A stretch of DNA of 64,000 nucleotides from Dromiciops gliroides (taxonomy: Eukaryota; Chordata; Mammalia; Microbiotheria; Microbiotheriidae): NCBI RefSeq assembly GCF_019393635.1, contig NC_057863.1, positions 33,857,857-33,921,856 on the forward strand, read 5' to 3'. A program made the translations under genes and the position numbers. The notes under the pieces are model-generated. The model saw only the letters and a program-made list of their open reading frames with translations. It made no database searches and was not told the origin of the DNA. Positions 23,162 through 34,700 of this stretch are shown here, piece after piece (the first letter of the stretch is position 1; each line of letters opens with the position of its first letter).

Positions 23162-23432
23162 AAATTAGTAGGGGCTCTGAATTGAAACTCAAGGTCTGCA
23201 ACTATCCTAAGACCTGTCCCAGGATCTTCCTGACCTTGGTTTCTTTACTTAGTAAAATGACAGAGGTCAGACTAGATAAATCAAAGTTCCATCCTCATTC
23301 TGTTGCTCTCTGTTAATCAGATTACTGAATCGGTGAGCTATTGTCTTCTAATCTGCAGGCCTCAGAACCCTGAGAGTCAATGTCTATCAGTCAGTAAATA
23401 TATATTAAGTACCTACTATGTGCCACCTACTT

Positions 23433-23645
23433 TGGGGCAGCTAGATGGTACAGTGGATAGAGCACTGGGCCTGGAGTCAGAACTTACTAGCTTACGTGAC
23501 CTTGGCCAAGTCACTTAACCCTATTTGCTTCAGTTTCCTCATCTGTAAAATGAGCTGGAGAAGGAAATGGCAAACCACTCCAGTATCTCTGCCAAGAAAA
23601 CCCAAACTGGGGTCATGAAGAGGCAGACATGACTCAACAACCCCA
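23433..23645 (+). mobile_element. tRNA-derived SINE (long form), internal deletion
   Basis: Lacks part of the tRNA-unrelated middle after GGAGTCAGAACTTACTAG. The tail is complete. Confidence 0.85.
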
Positions 23646-23789
23646 AATCATACACTGCTCCCTTTCATACAATCAGTACTTTGGCCTAATAGAAGCACTC
23701 TCAACCTCCAGAACTAACACCACATTTTGAACCTTCAAGAAGACCTGGATAGCCCTTCCTCCCAGTCTTCCTCCATTTAAATATTCAAC

Positions 23790-24035
23790 CCATTGTTCAA
23801 AATTGCACATCACTGGGCAGAACTAGCACACCACAGTATATGGTGCCTGGAACACAATAAGCACTTCATAAATGCTTGTTAGGGAATTGATGGATGACAG
23901 TGAAGAAAAATGCTGGGTTTGGAGTCAGAATCAATTGATAAACATAAATTAAACTCCCATTACATGCCACATGCTTTCTGAGCTCTGGGGATACAGTGTT
24001 TACCTTCAGGGAGACAATACATAGTTAAGTAGGGA
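23790..24035. repeat. L2/L3-like fragments
   Basis: GCCTGGAACACAATAAGCAC (23850) and TTACATGCCACATGCTTTCT (23962). Confidence 0.45.
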
Positions 24036-24196
24036 TGGGAAATATTGAGTTCTCTCTTTACTAATATTTGGTATGCTTTAATAAATGCTTAATGCCCCAA
24101 ATTGATGCTAAAGCTTCTAATTTATAAGTAGCAATATATTAGAAACACCAGTTAAGTTTCCCTAAACTTGGGACATAGATAGGCACCCCATATAAT

Positions 24197-24341
24197 TTTT
24201 TTTTAGTGAGGCAATTGGGGTTAAGTGACTTGCCCAGTGTCACACAGCTAGTAAGTGTTAAGTGTCTGAGGCCAGATTTGAACTCAGGTACTCCTGACTC
24301 CAGGGCCAGTGCTCTATCCACTGCGCCACCTAGCTGCCCCC
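24197..24341 (-). mobile_element. tRNA-derived SINE (short form)
   Basis: Target duplication CACCCCATATAATTTT. Confidence 0.93.
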
Positions 24342-24854
24342 ACCCCATATAATTTTAAACACCACATTCCTAAGGCAGGGAAACAGAAGTATGGGATAAC
24401 ATACATAATCTTTATAAACCTTAATTACTATATGAGTACTAAACAACAACAGTTACAGCAAATCCTCTGAACAATGTAAGAAAGGGACTCATGCCAGAGG
24501 ATTTTCTCTGGCAAAGAGCTAGTAGTCCCTGGGGAAAACTACACCTTCAGAATTGGCATGGTAACAGCACTCCCTGTTAGGAGCTTCCCTGAACTGCAAG
24601 AGGAGTTATCTTCCAAGGTAAGAGGCCAAGCCTGCTAGGAGGTCTGTCTATTCTACAACTGCAAGAGATTGAGACTCTATATGTGTCTCTGGAGAGAATT
24701 GCTCATTGATGGCTGACTTCATTTTCTATGACCCTTGTTTGAGTTCTTTTTGTTTCTTTCTTAAATCTGCCAATAAACCATTTCTTCTCTAAGTCATACG
24801 AGCCAAGAAAATGGATTGTATCATATAATACATTTTCTAGATCTTCTGGACTAA

Positions 24855-25050
24855 GATTTTCAACCAGGGGTCCGTGAACTTCTTTAATTGGATTTTTTAT
24901 AACTGTATTACAACATAATTGGTTTCCTTTGAAATCCTATATATTTTATACATCTAAAATCATTATTTCATGAAGATATCCCTAGGCTTCCCCCAGGCTA
25001 CCAAAGGGGTCAATGAAACAAAAAATATTCAGAACTGTTGTAGACAGAGA
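24855..25050. repeat. Dispersed repeat, near-complete copy
   Basis: CAACCAGGGGTCCGTGAAC, ATAATTGGTTTCCTTTGAAA and CTACCAAAGGGGTCAATGAA, in order. Confidence 0.6.
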
Positions 25051-25109
25051 TGAGAGATATCATACATACCAACTCCAAACAGTACTGAGTATCATGTGAG
25101 AAGCTCTGA

Positions 25110-25590
25110 AACAGCATTACATCTCTGGATCTCAGTTTCCTTCCTCATCTACAGAAAAGGAGGTGGGACTAGATCAGGATCTAGTAGCGCACAATACTCC
25201 TACATCTGCCCCAATCAAATGAAAATATAATGGGAAATCTTTAACAAAATAAAGTACAATGAAACATAGATAATGTAACAGGTGGTTTTTTTTGGTTTGT
25301 TTTTGGTTTTTTTTTTTTTTTAGGGAGGCAATTGGGGTTAAGTGACTTGCCCAGGGTCACACAGCTAGTAAGTGTTAAGTGTCTGAGGCTGGATTTGAAC
25401 TCAGGTACTCCTGACTCCAGGGCCGGTGCTCTATCCACTGTGCCACCTAGCCGCCCCAACAGGTGGTTTTCTAAGTTAATATGTGTCCAGAGGGACCCTT
25501 ATGTACTGCTGCCTCTTATTTCTATCCAGAGTTTGACACAACTAAGCTAAATGACCTTTAAGGGTCCTTCTGATACCAAATCTATTCACC
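25110..25590 (+). repeat. MIR split by a SINE
   Basis: GGATCTCAGTTTCCTTCCTC before the insert and ACCTTTAAGGGTCCTTCTGA after it. Confidence 0.55.
25291..25457 (-). mobile_element. tRNA-derived SINE (short form)
   Basis: Target duplication AACAGGTGGTTTT. Confidence 0.93.
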
Positions 25591-25911
25591 TGTTGCTTAT
25601 CACCAGCCCCATGACTTCCTCTTCATAGTGCCTCCCTTCAAGAACAGTTTGAAATGGGAAATACAATAAAGAGGTTTTCCACCAAAGTCTTACCTGCACA
25701 TACCCCAAATTCTGAGCATGCCTCTCTCCCTGCATTATGGAGAAATAAAAATAGTTGAAAGCCATAGAGTTAATAGGGGAGAAATTAGCACAGTAAAAAC
25801 CCTATCTGAGTTCAGCATGTAATTTAAGGGAATTTTAGGTATAATTTTTAGATAAGTAATCTTTCCACAGGGGCATAGATCTATAAGTGACCTTAAGGTC
25901 ATTCTATTTGG

Positions 25912-26148
25912 GGCAGCTAGGTGGCATCTGGATGGAGCACAGGGCTTGGAGTCAGGAAGATTCATCTTCACGAGTTCAAATCCGGCCTCTGACACTAGCT
26001 TCGTGCCCCTGGGCAAGTCATTTAACCCTGCTTTCCTCAATTTCCTCATCTGTAAAATGAGCTGGAGAAGGAATGGCAAACCACTTCACTATCTTTGTCA
26101 AGAAAATCCCAAATGGAGTCACAAAGAATCAGACATGACTGAACAATT
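25912..26148 (+). mobile_element. tRNA-derived SINE (long form)
   Basis: Target duplication TTCTATTTG. Confidence 0.87.
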
Positions 26149-26317
26149 TTCTATTTGATTCCATTCTCTGATTCTGTTCTCTAACTTTCTGAACCATGTT
26201 AAAGTTCATATCAGAAGTTCAGTTTTCCTGTTTGAATTAAGTTTAAAAGTTGTTTCCATAGAAATAACTTTAATTGAAAGAAAACTCTTGTCTCTCTATT
26301 CAGCTGTGCATATATTG

Positions 26318-26528
26318 TTGTCATTTCCGTCACGTGCAACTCTTTGTGACCCCATTTGAGGTTTTCTTGGCAAAGATACAGGAGTAGTTTGCTATTTCTT
26401 TCCCTGACTCATTTGACAGATGAGGAGATGGAACCGATTTGTCTAAGGATGCAGAGCTGGTGAGGCCAAATTTGACTCAAAAGATGTCTTCCTGACTACA
26501 GATCCCACACTGAACCCACTGTTCCTTC
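26318..26528 (-). mobile_element. tRNA-derived SINE (long form), diverged
   Basis: GGTTTTCTTGGCAAAGATAC core is present. The head is degraded. Confidence 0.75.
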
Positions 26529-26949
26529 CATATCCACATATAATTAAGGGAGATCTGTTATCCTACCAAGCCTTACAGGATGCTGGTGGATGCCAAGAAG
26601 TCTATTATCTCTGAACAGAGATAATAACTAACAAGCAGAGGGACTCTATCAATTAACTTTTCCTGACATCAGGATGGAAGGAGAGATTAGTGCTAACCCA
26701 AACATCCAGCCAATCATTAGGTTTTCCATCATCTATGATATTTCAAGCTTTGTAAACAATCATTGTTTTCTATCACTGACACTCTCTATTCTTTGTTCTC
26801 TTGTCTTTCCCAAGCTATAGGAAAGCTAGTAAGCCTGATCTTTTGGTGAATTGAGGAGTCGAGACCCCTTTTATTGATAATTGCTAGCCTCACTGATAAA
26901 TTGAATGCCCTCAGAACTTTGTGACTCAGTTTACTTTAATTTCAATTGC

Positions 26950-27060
26950 AACAAAACTGAAGCAGCCCCAAAAGATGACATGACTTACCCAAAGTCACAC
27001 AGAGATTCAAAGGCAGACCCCACATTTGAACTCCAATTCACTGACTACAGACTAGACCTT
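26950..27060 (-). repeat. MIR fragment
   Basis: ATGACTTACCCAAAGTCACA then ACCCCACATTTGAACTCC. Confidence 0.6.
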
Positions 27061-27102
27061 CCTCCACAGCATGATGATTGGTGCAGGATAAAGTGATTTG
27101 GC

Positions 27103-27355
27103 AGCTGGGTGGCACAGTGGATAGAGTGCCAGGCCTAGAGCCATGAAAACTCATCTTCCTGAGTTCAAATCTGTCCTCAGTGTAGCTGTGTAATCCTCAG
27201 CAAGTCACTTCACCCTGTTTGCCTCAGTTTCCTCATCTGTAAAATGAGCTAGAAAAGGAAATGGCAAACTGCTCCAGCATCTTTGCCAAGAAAGCTGCAA
27301 AAGGGGTCACAAAGACACAAAAGGGAGGTGAGACATGACTAAAACCACTCAACAA
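27103..27355 (+). mobile_element. tRNA-derived SINE (long form)
   Basis: Ends CAACAACAACAAC. Target duplication AAAGTGATTTG. Confidence 0.88.
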
Positions 27356-27662
27356 CAACAACAAAGTGATTTGCTGGGGCTCCCTGGGACACTCCCACTA
27401 TTTCCATCTTGGGACCCTCTTCCCCTTTACTATACTAGGAATTTCTATCAGGGAGAAGAAATGAGAGGGAAGACAGAGGTGAACTTTATTGATGTGGATG
27501 CCCATTTGACTAAATTTTGCACAACTTTGGGAAGAGAAGGCAGAGCACATAGTCAATGAAAATATACCAATAGAACTGAGCTAAAGAATGGCAAGCTGTT
27601 CTTTGCCATCAGTGTAGACATTGAGGTAACTATATAAATAGCAAGAGTAACCAGTCATGTTA

Positions 27663-27716
27663 TTTATTTACTTACTTACTTACTTACTTATCTATCCACT
27701 GTGCCACCTAGCTGCC
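27663..27716 (-). mobile_element. Micro-SINE: head only plus (TAAG)n tail
   Basis: Only about 30 bp of SINE head (minus strand GGCAGCTAGGTGGCACAGTG then GATAGATAAG) followed by (TAAG)n. The flanks share GTCATGTTATTT, so it looks like a complete insertion. Confidence 0.75.
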
Positions 27717-27814
27717 ACTGGTCATGTTATTTTGAAAGAATATCAGTTTGTTGATTTTTGCAACAGCTGTTTTCTTTTTTTCCAGAATATATGATTTATA
27801 ATCATCATTTCCCC

Positions 27815-27961
27815 TTTTTTCAATAAAAATATTTTATTTTTTTCCAGTTACATGTAAAGATAGTTCTCAACATTTGTTTATACATGCTTTCCAATTTCAG
27901 ATTTTTCTCCCTCCCTTTCCTCCCTCCCCCTCCCCTAGACAGCAGGTAATCTGATACAGGT

Positions 27962-28003
<42 letters not shown>

Positions 28004-29900
28004 AAACATATTTCTGCATTAGTCATTTTATAAGAGAAGAATCAGAGCAACGAGGAAAAACCTCGAAATAGAAAAACAACAGCACCAAAAACAAAAGAAA
28101 TAGTATGGTTCAATCAGCATCTATACTCCACAGTTCTTTTTTTTTTTTCTGGATTTGGAGATCCCCTTCTATCATGAGTCCCCTGGAACTCTCCTGTACC
28201 ATTGCATTGGTGAGAAGAATCTAGTCCATCACAGTTGATCAACACACAATGTTGATGATACTGAGTACAATGTTCTTCTGGTTCTGCTCATCTCACTCAT
28301 CATCAGCCCATGCAAGTCCTTCCAGGTTTCTCTGAACTCCTCCTGCTCATTGTTTCTTACAGCACAATAGAATTCCATTACATTCATATACCACAACTTG
28401 TTCAGCCATTCCCCAATTGAAGGGCAACCCCTCAATTTCCAATTCCTTGCCACCACAAAAAGAGCATCTATAAATATTTTTGTACATGTGGGTCCTTTTC
28501 CCTTTTTTATGATCTCTTTGGGAAAAAGACCCAAAAGTGGTATTGCTGGGTCAAAGGGTATGCACAGCTTTATAGCCCTTTAGACACAATTCCAGATTGC
28601 TCTCTGGAATGGTTGGATCAGTTCACAGCTCCACCAACAATGCATTAGTGTTCCAATTTTCCCACAGCTTCTCCAACATTTATTATTTTCATTTTTTTGT
28701 CATATTAGCCAATCTGATAGGTATCAGGTAGTACCTCAGAGTTGTTTTAATTTGCATATCTCTAATCAATAGTTATTTAGATAATTTTTCATATAGGAAT
28801 AGATAACTTTGATTTCTTCATCAGAAAACTGCCTGTTCATATCCTTTGACCATTTCTCAATTGGGGAGTGACTTGGATTCATATAAATTTGATTTAGATC
28901 CCTATATTTTAGAAATGAGACCTTTATCAGAAGTACTGGCCATAAAAATTGTTTCCCAGCTTTCTGCATCCCTTCTCATTTTGGATGAATTGCTTCTGTT
29001 TGTACAAAACCTTTTTAATTTAATGTAATCAAAATCTTCCATTTTGCATTTCATAATATTCTCTATCTCTTGTTTGGTCATAAACTGTTCTCCTTTCCAA
29101 GAATCTGAAAGGTAGACTATTCCTTCCTCTCCTAATTTACCTATGGTATCACCTCTTATGTCTAAATCATGTACCCATTTTGACCTTATTTTAGTAATAA
29201 GGTGTAAGATATTGGTCTATACCTAATTTCTGCCATACTATTTTCCAGTTTTCCCAGCAGTTTTTGTCAAATACTGAGTTCCTATCCCAGAAGCTGGAGT
29301 CTTTGGATTTATCAAACACTACATTACTAATGTCATTTACTACTGTGTCTCCTGTGCCTAGCCTATTCCATTGATCTTCCACTCTATTTCTTAGCCAGTA
29401 TCAGATAGTTTTGATGACTGCCGCTTTATAGTAAAGCTGCAGATTTGGCACCGCTAACCCACTTTCCTGTGCATTTTTTTCATTATCTCCCTTGATATTC
29501 TTAACTTTTTGTTTTTCCAGATGAATTTTGTTATTATTTTTTCTAGCTCTATAAAATAAATTTTAGGTAGTCTGATTGGTATGGCACTGAATAAGTAAAT
29601 TAATTTAGGTAGAATTGTCATTTTTACTATATTTGCTCTGCCTATTCATGAGCAATTGATATCTTTCCAATTATTTAGATCTGATTTGATTTGTCTGAAA
29701 AGTGTTTGGTAATTGTGTTCATATAGTTCCTGGGTTTATCTTGGCAAGTAGACTCCCAAATATTTTATATTATCTACCGTTACTTTAAATGGAATTTCTC
29801 TTTCTATGTCTTGCTGCTGGACTTTGTTGGTCATGTATAGAAATGCTGATGATTTATGTGGATTTATTTTATATCCTGCTACTTTGCTAAAGTTGTCAAT
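27815..29900 (-). mobile_element. L1, C-terminal ORF2 and 3' UTR (2.1 kb)
   Basis: The longest L1 in the window. Minus-strand frames include ORF2 C-terminal pieces such as EDQWNRLGTGDTVVND, WENWKIVWQKLGIDQYLTPY, PIEKWSKDMNRQFSDEE and GEWLNKLWYMNVMEFYCAVR, in different frames. Not coding-competent. Confidence 0.92.
27965..28000. repeat. (AT)n microsatellite
   Basis: AT run inside the L1 3' end at 27.8-29.9 kb. Confidence 0.97.
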
Positions 29901-29904
29901 TGTC

Positions 29905-30122
29905 AAACTGTCTTTGTCTCTGTTGCTCTTTCTTTCTCTCTCTGTCAGTCTCTATCTTTGTCTCTGTTTCTCTATATTTGTCTGTCTGTTTCTGTGTGTC
30001 TCTCTGCATGTATTTCTTTGTCTTTGTCTCCTCTGTCTCTCTGTCCCTGTCTGTCCATCTGTCTTTGTCTTTCCGTCTTTCTGTCTGCCTGTCTTCCTCC
30101 CTCTCTCTTTCTCTCTCTCTCC
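29905..30122. repeat. TCTG/TCTC-rich low-complexity tract
   Basis: An imperfect pyrimidine-rich simple repeat of about 220 bp that abuts the upstream end of the L1 at 27815-29900. Confidence 0.9.
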
Positions 30123-30139
30123 TGACTCCCAAAATTTTT

Positions 30140-30776
30140 TTTTAAATCCAAATTGAGTTCACAAAACCTTCAAGTGCATAACAATAAACCCAAAAACAGA
30201 TTAAAGAGATAGAAGTTCTACATGCTGGCTACTCAGCCTGTACATTAAGGGAAATAGTGGAGTGAGGTTTTTTCCCTTCTCCCACCCCACCCAGTTATCT
30301 ATTGGTACAGATAAAAACAGGAAGTAAATTAGGACAAACAAGAGGGTCTCTGACTTGGGGGTTGGGACTATTAAAGTTCAAACTGGCTAACTAACTATCA
30401 GGATGGTGACATCTGAGAAGTAGGGGGAGATTAAATTCTATAGCAAGAAAGTCAGTTAGGCGTGGCTACTACCTGAACTAGGAGACAGAGATAACTCCAC
30501 AGGTCAGGACTATCATTCTGAAAGAATCCCCCTCAGAGATCTTTTCCCACCCCACCCCCAAAGGGAACTTTCCATTGTCAGGTGGTCACCCCATCCATCC
30601 CCACCCCCCATCCATCCTCTATAAAAGCTTTTGCCTGTCTTCTGTTTGAGAGAAATGTGTCTCTGAGAATCATGTTCTCTCTAAGCCACTTTCTCCTCTT
30701 AAGGCAAAGTCTTTGACTTCCCTTTTGGTGACTTTCTCTAGTGCCCAAATAAAAGACTATTGCTTGTCATGGCATC
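30140..30776 (+). mobile_element. LTR-like unit with TATA box and poly(A) signal
   Basis: A GC-moderate unit with CTATAAAAGC at 30619-30628 and, 130 bp later, AATAAA at 30748-30753 in a U3-R-U5-like arrangement. It runs opposite to the adjoining ERV. Its start is not resolved, and the ERV 3' LTR abuts its end, so it may be another LTR into which the ERV inserted. The family is not recognised. Confidence 0.4.
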
Positions 30777-30778
30777 TG

Positions 30779-31223
30779 TGAGGGAAAACAATCCTCTTCT
30801 CAATAATTCTCAGGAACTCAGCAGTGTTGTGACAAAGGCTCTTTTATTTCCTTCTCCTGAGAAGGAGGCACCCTAGTGTGCAGCTAGTGGGTGCAAAGAA
30901 AGGGGGCTCAAAGGCCCTGTTTTGAACCCTAGTCCCTAACACGAATGGACCCTCCCCTTTTTCATCACTGGTCCGATTACTTAAGGGTTACAATCTATGT
31001 GCAAAGACTAGCTAATTGGAATGCAGTAATCCCATCCCTCTTCCTTATATGGGCACAACTCAGGAGTGGACCTTATTCTTCCTTATATGGACACAACTCC
31101 TTGAACCATGTGATTTTGTTAGCCTAAGGGGGAGGAGGGGATCTGAGACCTTTGTCCTACAAACAGGTCAGGAGGAGTATGTTATATCCTCATTGAGAGG
31201 AGACAACTACCCATTTTCTCACA
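30779..31223 (-). mobile_element. 3' LTR of decayed gammaretrovirus-like ERV
   Basis: On the minus strand it begins TGTGAGAAAATGGG directly after a purine tract (31224-31242, AAATAAAGAGGAGGGAT) and ends TTTCCCTCA. A poly(A) signal AATAAA lies near 30844 followed by R/U5-like sequence. It aligns along its length with the solo LTR at 37212-37864. It is the downstream boundary of the env remnant. Confidence 0.75.
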
Positions 31224-31239
31224 ATCCCTCCTCTTTATT

Positions 31240-32315
31240 TTTTACTATTGGGCTCCTCTCATTTCATTTATCGAATATCTCCTCTGCCTCTTAGTCTAAA
31301 TATGTGAATATTAGCATTTGAGTGTTTGCCTTTACTTTCCCTTATGGAGTAACCTTTGTGAGAGAAGTCTCTATTAGCCTCTGATTTAACCCTCAAAGGA
31401 AGGGAAGGATACAGCATAAAACTCCTGCCACGATAATGAGAGTGGTGAGGATTGAGGCAGTGAAACCTTTCCATTTCCCAAACCAGGATTCCATCCATCC
31501 CATCCAGGTGGCATCAACCCCTGAATTTTCTGCTAATTCCTCAGCCAGTGTACTTAAATTCAGGGCTCTAGTTATTGTTTTTGTTTTGTTTGTTTGTTTA
31601 TTTGTTTTTTTTCAGGGCAATGAGGGTTAAGTGACTTGCCCAGGGTCACACAGCTAGTAAGTGTCAAGTGTCTGAGGCTGAATTTGAACTCAGGTCCTCC
31701 TGACTCCAGGGCCAGTGCTCTAACCACTGCACCACCTAGCTGCCCCCAAGGCTCTAGTTATTGAACCATCAGGGGCAGTATTATTTGGGATAAAGGTGCA
31801 GCATTGGTCACCCAGCATGACACACACTCCCCCTTTTCCTTCTAACATCATATCAAGGGCTATTCTGTCTTCCCAAGCTATTTTGCTAGTTGTAGCCAGT
31901 TGTTCAGAAATACCCTGTACCACATCCCTAGTGTACTTGATGAACCTGCTGGTTCCAATCTACATTATTAGTTATGGTTACCCACCGTAGGAGAGATTCT
32001 GGCACACCCTGTGGGACTCCTATGCTATCTAGGTAGATTGGAATATCAGATGACCCTTTTTGCCCCTCTGGGCTGTGTTTCTTTCTTGATTTAGACTCAG
32101 ATTCAGAGAAATGTTCAGATGCCATGGTAAAGGGGGTGGCCAGCTGCACCAACCCACAAGTCCCAGACCAGTTAGGGGGTAAGGTTTGTAGGAACCCCTC
32201 CAGGCTAAAATCTGGACTTAGAGTATGGGCAGCTGGTCTTAGCAAAGTGCTGACCCATTCCATCTGAGCATTTGAATCTCCAAACCCAGTCTCTGTCCCC
32301 ACTGTCTGTCTCACA
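31240..32315 (-). pseudogene. Decayed ERV env remnant (type-D-like TM)
   Basis: Env fragments in several frames. A surface-to-TM segment lies at about 31928-32315. A TM ectodomain piece at 31750-31923 carries a C-X6-CC disulphide motif and the adjoining heptad region, and a C-terminal piece lies at about 31270-31560. Similarity is to the gammaretrovirus envelopes of the RD-114 / type-D interference group. A minus-strand SINE (31578-31747) splits the TM part. Frameshifts and this insertion exclude a functional product. The reading stays fragmentary and is not rejoined here. Confidence 0.75.
31578..31747 (-). mobile_element. tRNA-derived SINE inside ERV env
   Basis: Target duplication GGCTCTAGTTATTG. 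Younger than the provirus. Confidence 0.93.
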
Positions 32316-32319
32316 TCCT

Positions 32320-32903
32320 TCTATGACCATAGCATGATTCCCATCTCCTTCTCTCCACCACCCTGGAGGACCCATCTATAAACAAATGTTTTCCTTGAGT
32401 AAGTGGAGATTCTTGTAAATCCCCCAGAACTTTCATTTGATAATCTATAAGGTTCATACAATCATGTTCCAATGCATCATTGTTATCACTAACACCATGC
32501 CATAGAAAAGATGCAGAGTTCAGACAGTTTTCCACAGTGAGTACCAAATCATCCTTTTCTAATAAAATTGCCTCATATTTCAAAATTCTAGAATCTTTAA
32601 GCCATCTCCCCGATTACTGGTTGAGGATTGTTCTAACTTGATGAGGAGTGCCCACCACTAGGGCTCCTCCAAATGTCAGTACCTGCTCTCTTTTACTAAT
32701 AGGGCGGTTGTAGCAACTGCCTGGATGCATTCAAGCCACTCCCTTGCTACCGGATCTAATAATTTTTACAGGAAGGCTACTGGTCTTTTTTGTCCTTCCC
32801 AGACTTGTACCAGAACCCCTAAAGCTGCTCCCCTATCTGCCTCTAAAATCTGACCAAACAAGTCTGGGGACTCGGTATAACCTTGCAGGAGTACAGTCCA
32901 CCT
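32320..32903 (-). pseudogene. Decayed ERV pol remnant (RT and RNase H pieces)
   Basis: RT fingers-type residues (TESPDLFGQILEAD) begin immediately after gag residues at about 32903. RT then jumps at about 32834 to thumb/connection-type residues, so the segment holding the YXDD active site is gone. A later frame reaches an RNase H start (FIDGSSRVVE) near 32340. Integrase is absent: sequence passes directly to env. Stops and frame changes occur throughout. Confidence 0.75.
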
Positions 32904-33545
32904 GAGCTGCTGCTTTCTCCCAGTCTGGGGATCTTCCCTTCTTACAAACACCTTTTGTGCTACCCTCAACAATTCCTCCAATGGCTTCTCACTCCATCCC
33001 TTGACTTTTTGTAATTTCTTATTAATATCTGGCCAGGACTTGGTTACAGAGTTTAATTTAAGCATTCCTTGTGCTAGCTGACTTTCAGGGTCCATACCTC
33101 CATATTGTCTTATCTGATCTCTCAGTGTCTCTAAAAACGCAGAAGGGGACTCATCCCTCCGTTGCTGTATTTCTTTTTTCTTTTCTTTTCTTTTTTTTTT
33201 TTGGTGGGGCAATGAGGGTTAAGTGACTTGCCCAGGGTCACACAGCTAAGTAAGTGTCAAGTGTCTGAGGGCAAATTTGAACTCAGGTCCCCCTGAATTC
33301 AGGGCCGGTGCTTTATCCACTGCGCCACCTAGCTGCCCCGGTTGCTGTATTTCAAAGGTTTTATTGAGATTCTGACTCTTAGGGAATGATTCTTTTATTC
33401 CCTGTGTTATCGATTCCCTTAAGTCCTGTATATGATTCCGGTGATTCTCATTATTATTCTCCCACCCTGGATCTACATTTGGGAACTTCTGATCAGCCGG
33501 GGCTACCCCCGGGCCAGGAACATGGCGCCTTTCCCAATTTTCCAT
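32904..33545 (-). pseudogene. Decayed ERV gag (capsid) remnant
   Basis: Capsid-like residues of a gammaretrovirus Gag, including RRDESPSAFLETLRDQIRQY and KSWPDINKKLQKVK. They run from about 33545 to 32904 and are broken by a SINE at 33174-33339. Matrix, nucleocapsid and protease are not seen. No 5' LTR or primer-binding site was found up to about 34.2 kb. Confidence 0.75.
33174..33339 (-). mobile_element. tRNA-derived SINE inside ERV gag
   Basis: Target duplication GTTGCTGTATTTC. Confidence 0.93.
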
Positions 33546-33559
33546 CGCCGCCCTTCTGA

Positions 33560-34205
33560 TTTGCTATTTTCCCTCCCCAGAAAATAGAGCCAGACTCAGT
33601 TACAAAATGGCAAGCTATGGAGAGAGGTGTGGATATATAGTGAAAGAGCTGGGGGCTACCATAAGATATAGGTACCAGCAGAGTCCTGGGGAACGTTTAA
33701 AAGCCTTGATAGTTTGAATTATTGATAGAGGCGCCTGGCCCATCCTCATTGTAGATGACGAGCAGATTGCCTCAGGACACTTATCCACTGATCCTCTCCT
33801 GACTAATGCATTAGCTGACCAGCAGACAGGCAGTCCTATCAGAAAGGCTTTGAGCCATCAAATAAAGGTATTCCACTTGGAGGGATTTCCCAGTCACTCC
33901 ACAGAGGTCCACTCCCCCAGAAGCGATTGCTACCCTGAGGTAAGAGGCAGTCAGTCTCTAACTCTTTGATAACTCAAATGGATGCCCTCATCTGATGACA
34001 CGATTATAATCCAGAACATGGTGGATACATTGGTAACCACAGTGTAACAGACAACCTCCCTATGCTTCTTTTACCTCCAGGAAGCACTGGGCAGCAGGGA
34101 ATTGTTAGCCCAGGAAGCTCTCTCCCCAAACTACCTGTTTTCCGACCCCTACCTCCGGTGACTAGATAACGGAAGAAAAGTAGCAGAGAGGAGGCTGACT
34201 GGAAT
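33560..34205. other. Unassigned sequence upstream of the ERV gag
   Basis: No 5' LTR is seen. A plus-strand frame stays open for about 80 codons at 33715-33970 without a recognisable product. Confidence 0.35.
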
Positions 34206-34209
34206 AAGG

Positions 34210-34445
34210 GGTGGTTGTTCTTCTTGTTTCGTTCAATGGTATCTGAATCTTCATGACCCCAGTTGGGATTTTCTTGGCAAAGATACTGGAGTGTTTTGCT
34301 ATTTCCTTCTCCAGATCTTTTGACATATGAGGAAACTGAGGCAAACAGAGTTTAAGTGACCTGCCCAGGATCACACAACTGGTAAGTGTCTGAGGTCAGA
34401 TTTGAACTCAGATCTTCCTGACTCCAGGTCTAGCCCTCCATCCAA
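34210..34445 (-). mobile_element. tRNA-derived SINE (long form)
   Basis: Has the GATTTTCTTGGCAAAGATAC core and a degraded head end at CCCTCCATCC. Confidence 0.83.
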
Positions 34446-34454
34446 AGAGACAAG

Positions 34455-34700
34455 GTGGCATGGAAGGAGTGGACAGAGCAGAAGAGTCAGGAAGACTTGG
34501 ATTGGAGTATTATCTCTAACACCTACTGACTGTGTGACCCTGGACAGCTCCATCTCTCTGACAAGTCTCCAAGACTGTAAGTAAATTGCAGCGCGGTGAT
34601 TATTCTGCATTGATAAAGGGGGTCCCCCTCCCTCCACCTCTTTCCCTAGAGTTTCTTACACTAATGAAATTGCAGGTACAGTACAAGAAAAAATAATACC
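34455..34700 (+). repeat. MIR/Ther-type SINE
   Basis: GAGTCAGGAAGACTTGGATT to a 3' part with ACACTAATGAAATTGCAGGT. Confidence 0.65.

Noticed and set aside
29806-30156. Leu/Ser/Cys-rich open frames in three overlapping readings
   Set aside because: Low-complexity TCTG/TCTC tract. No coding signal.
33715-33970. Plus-strand open frame of about 80 codons
   Set aside because: No start codon at a sensible place, no recognised homology, and it lies beside decayed ERV sequence.
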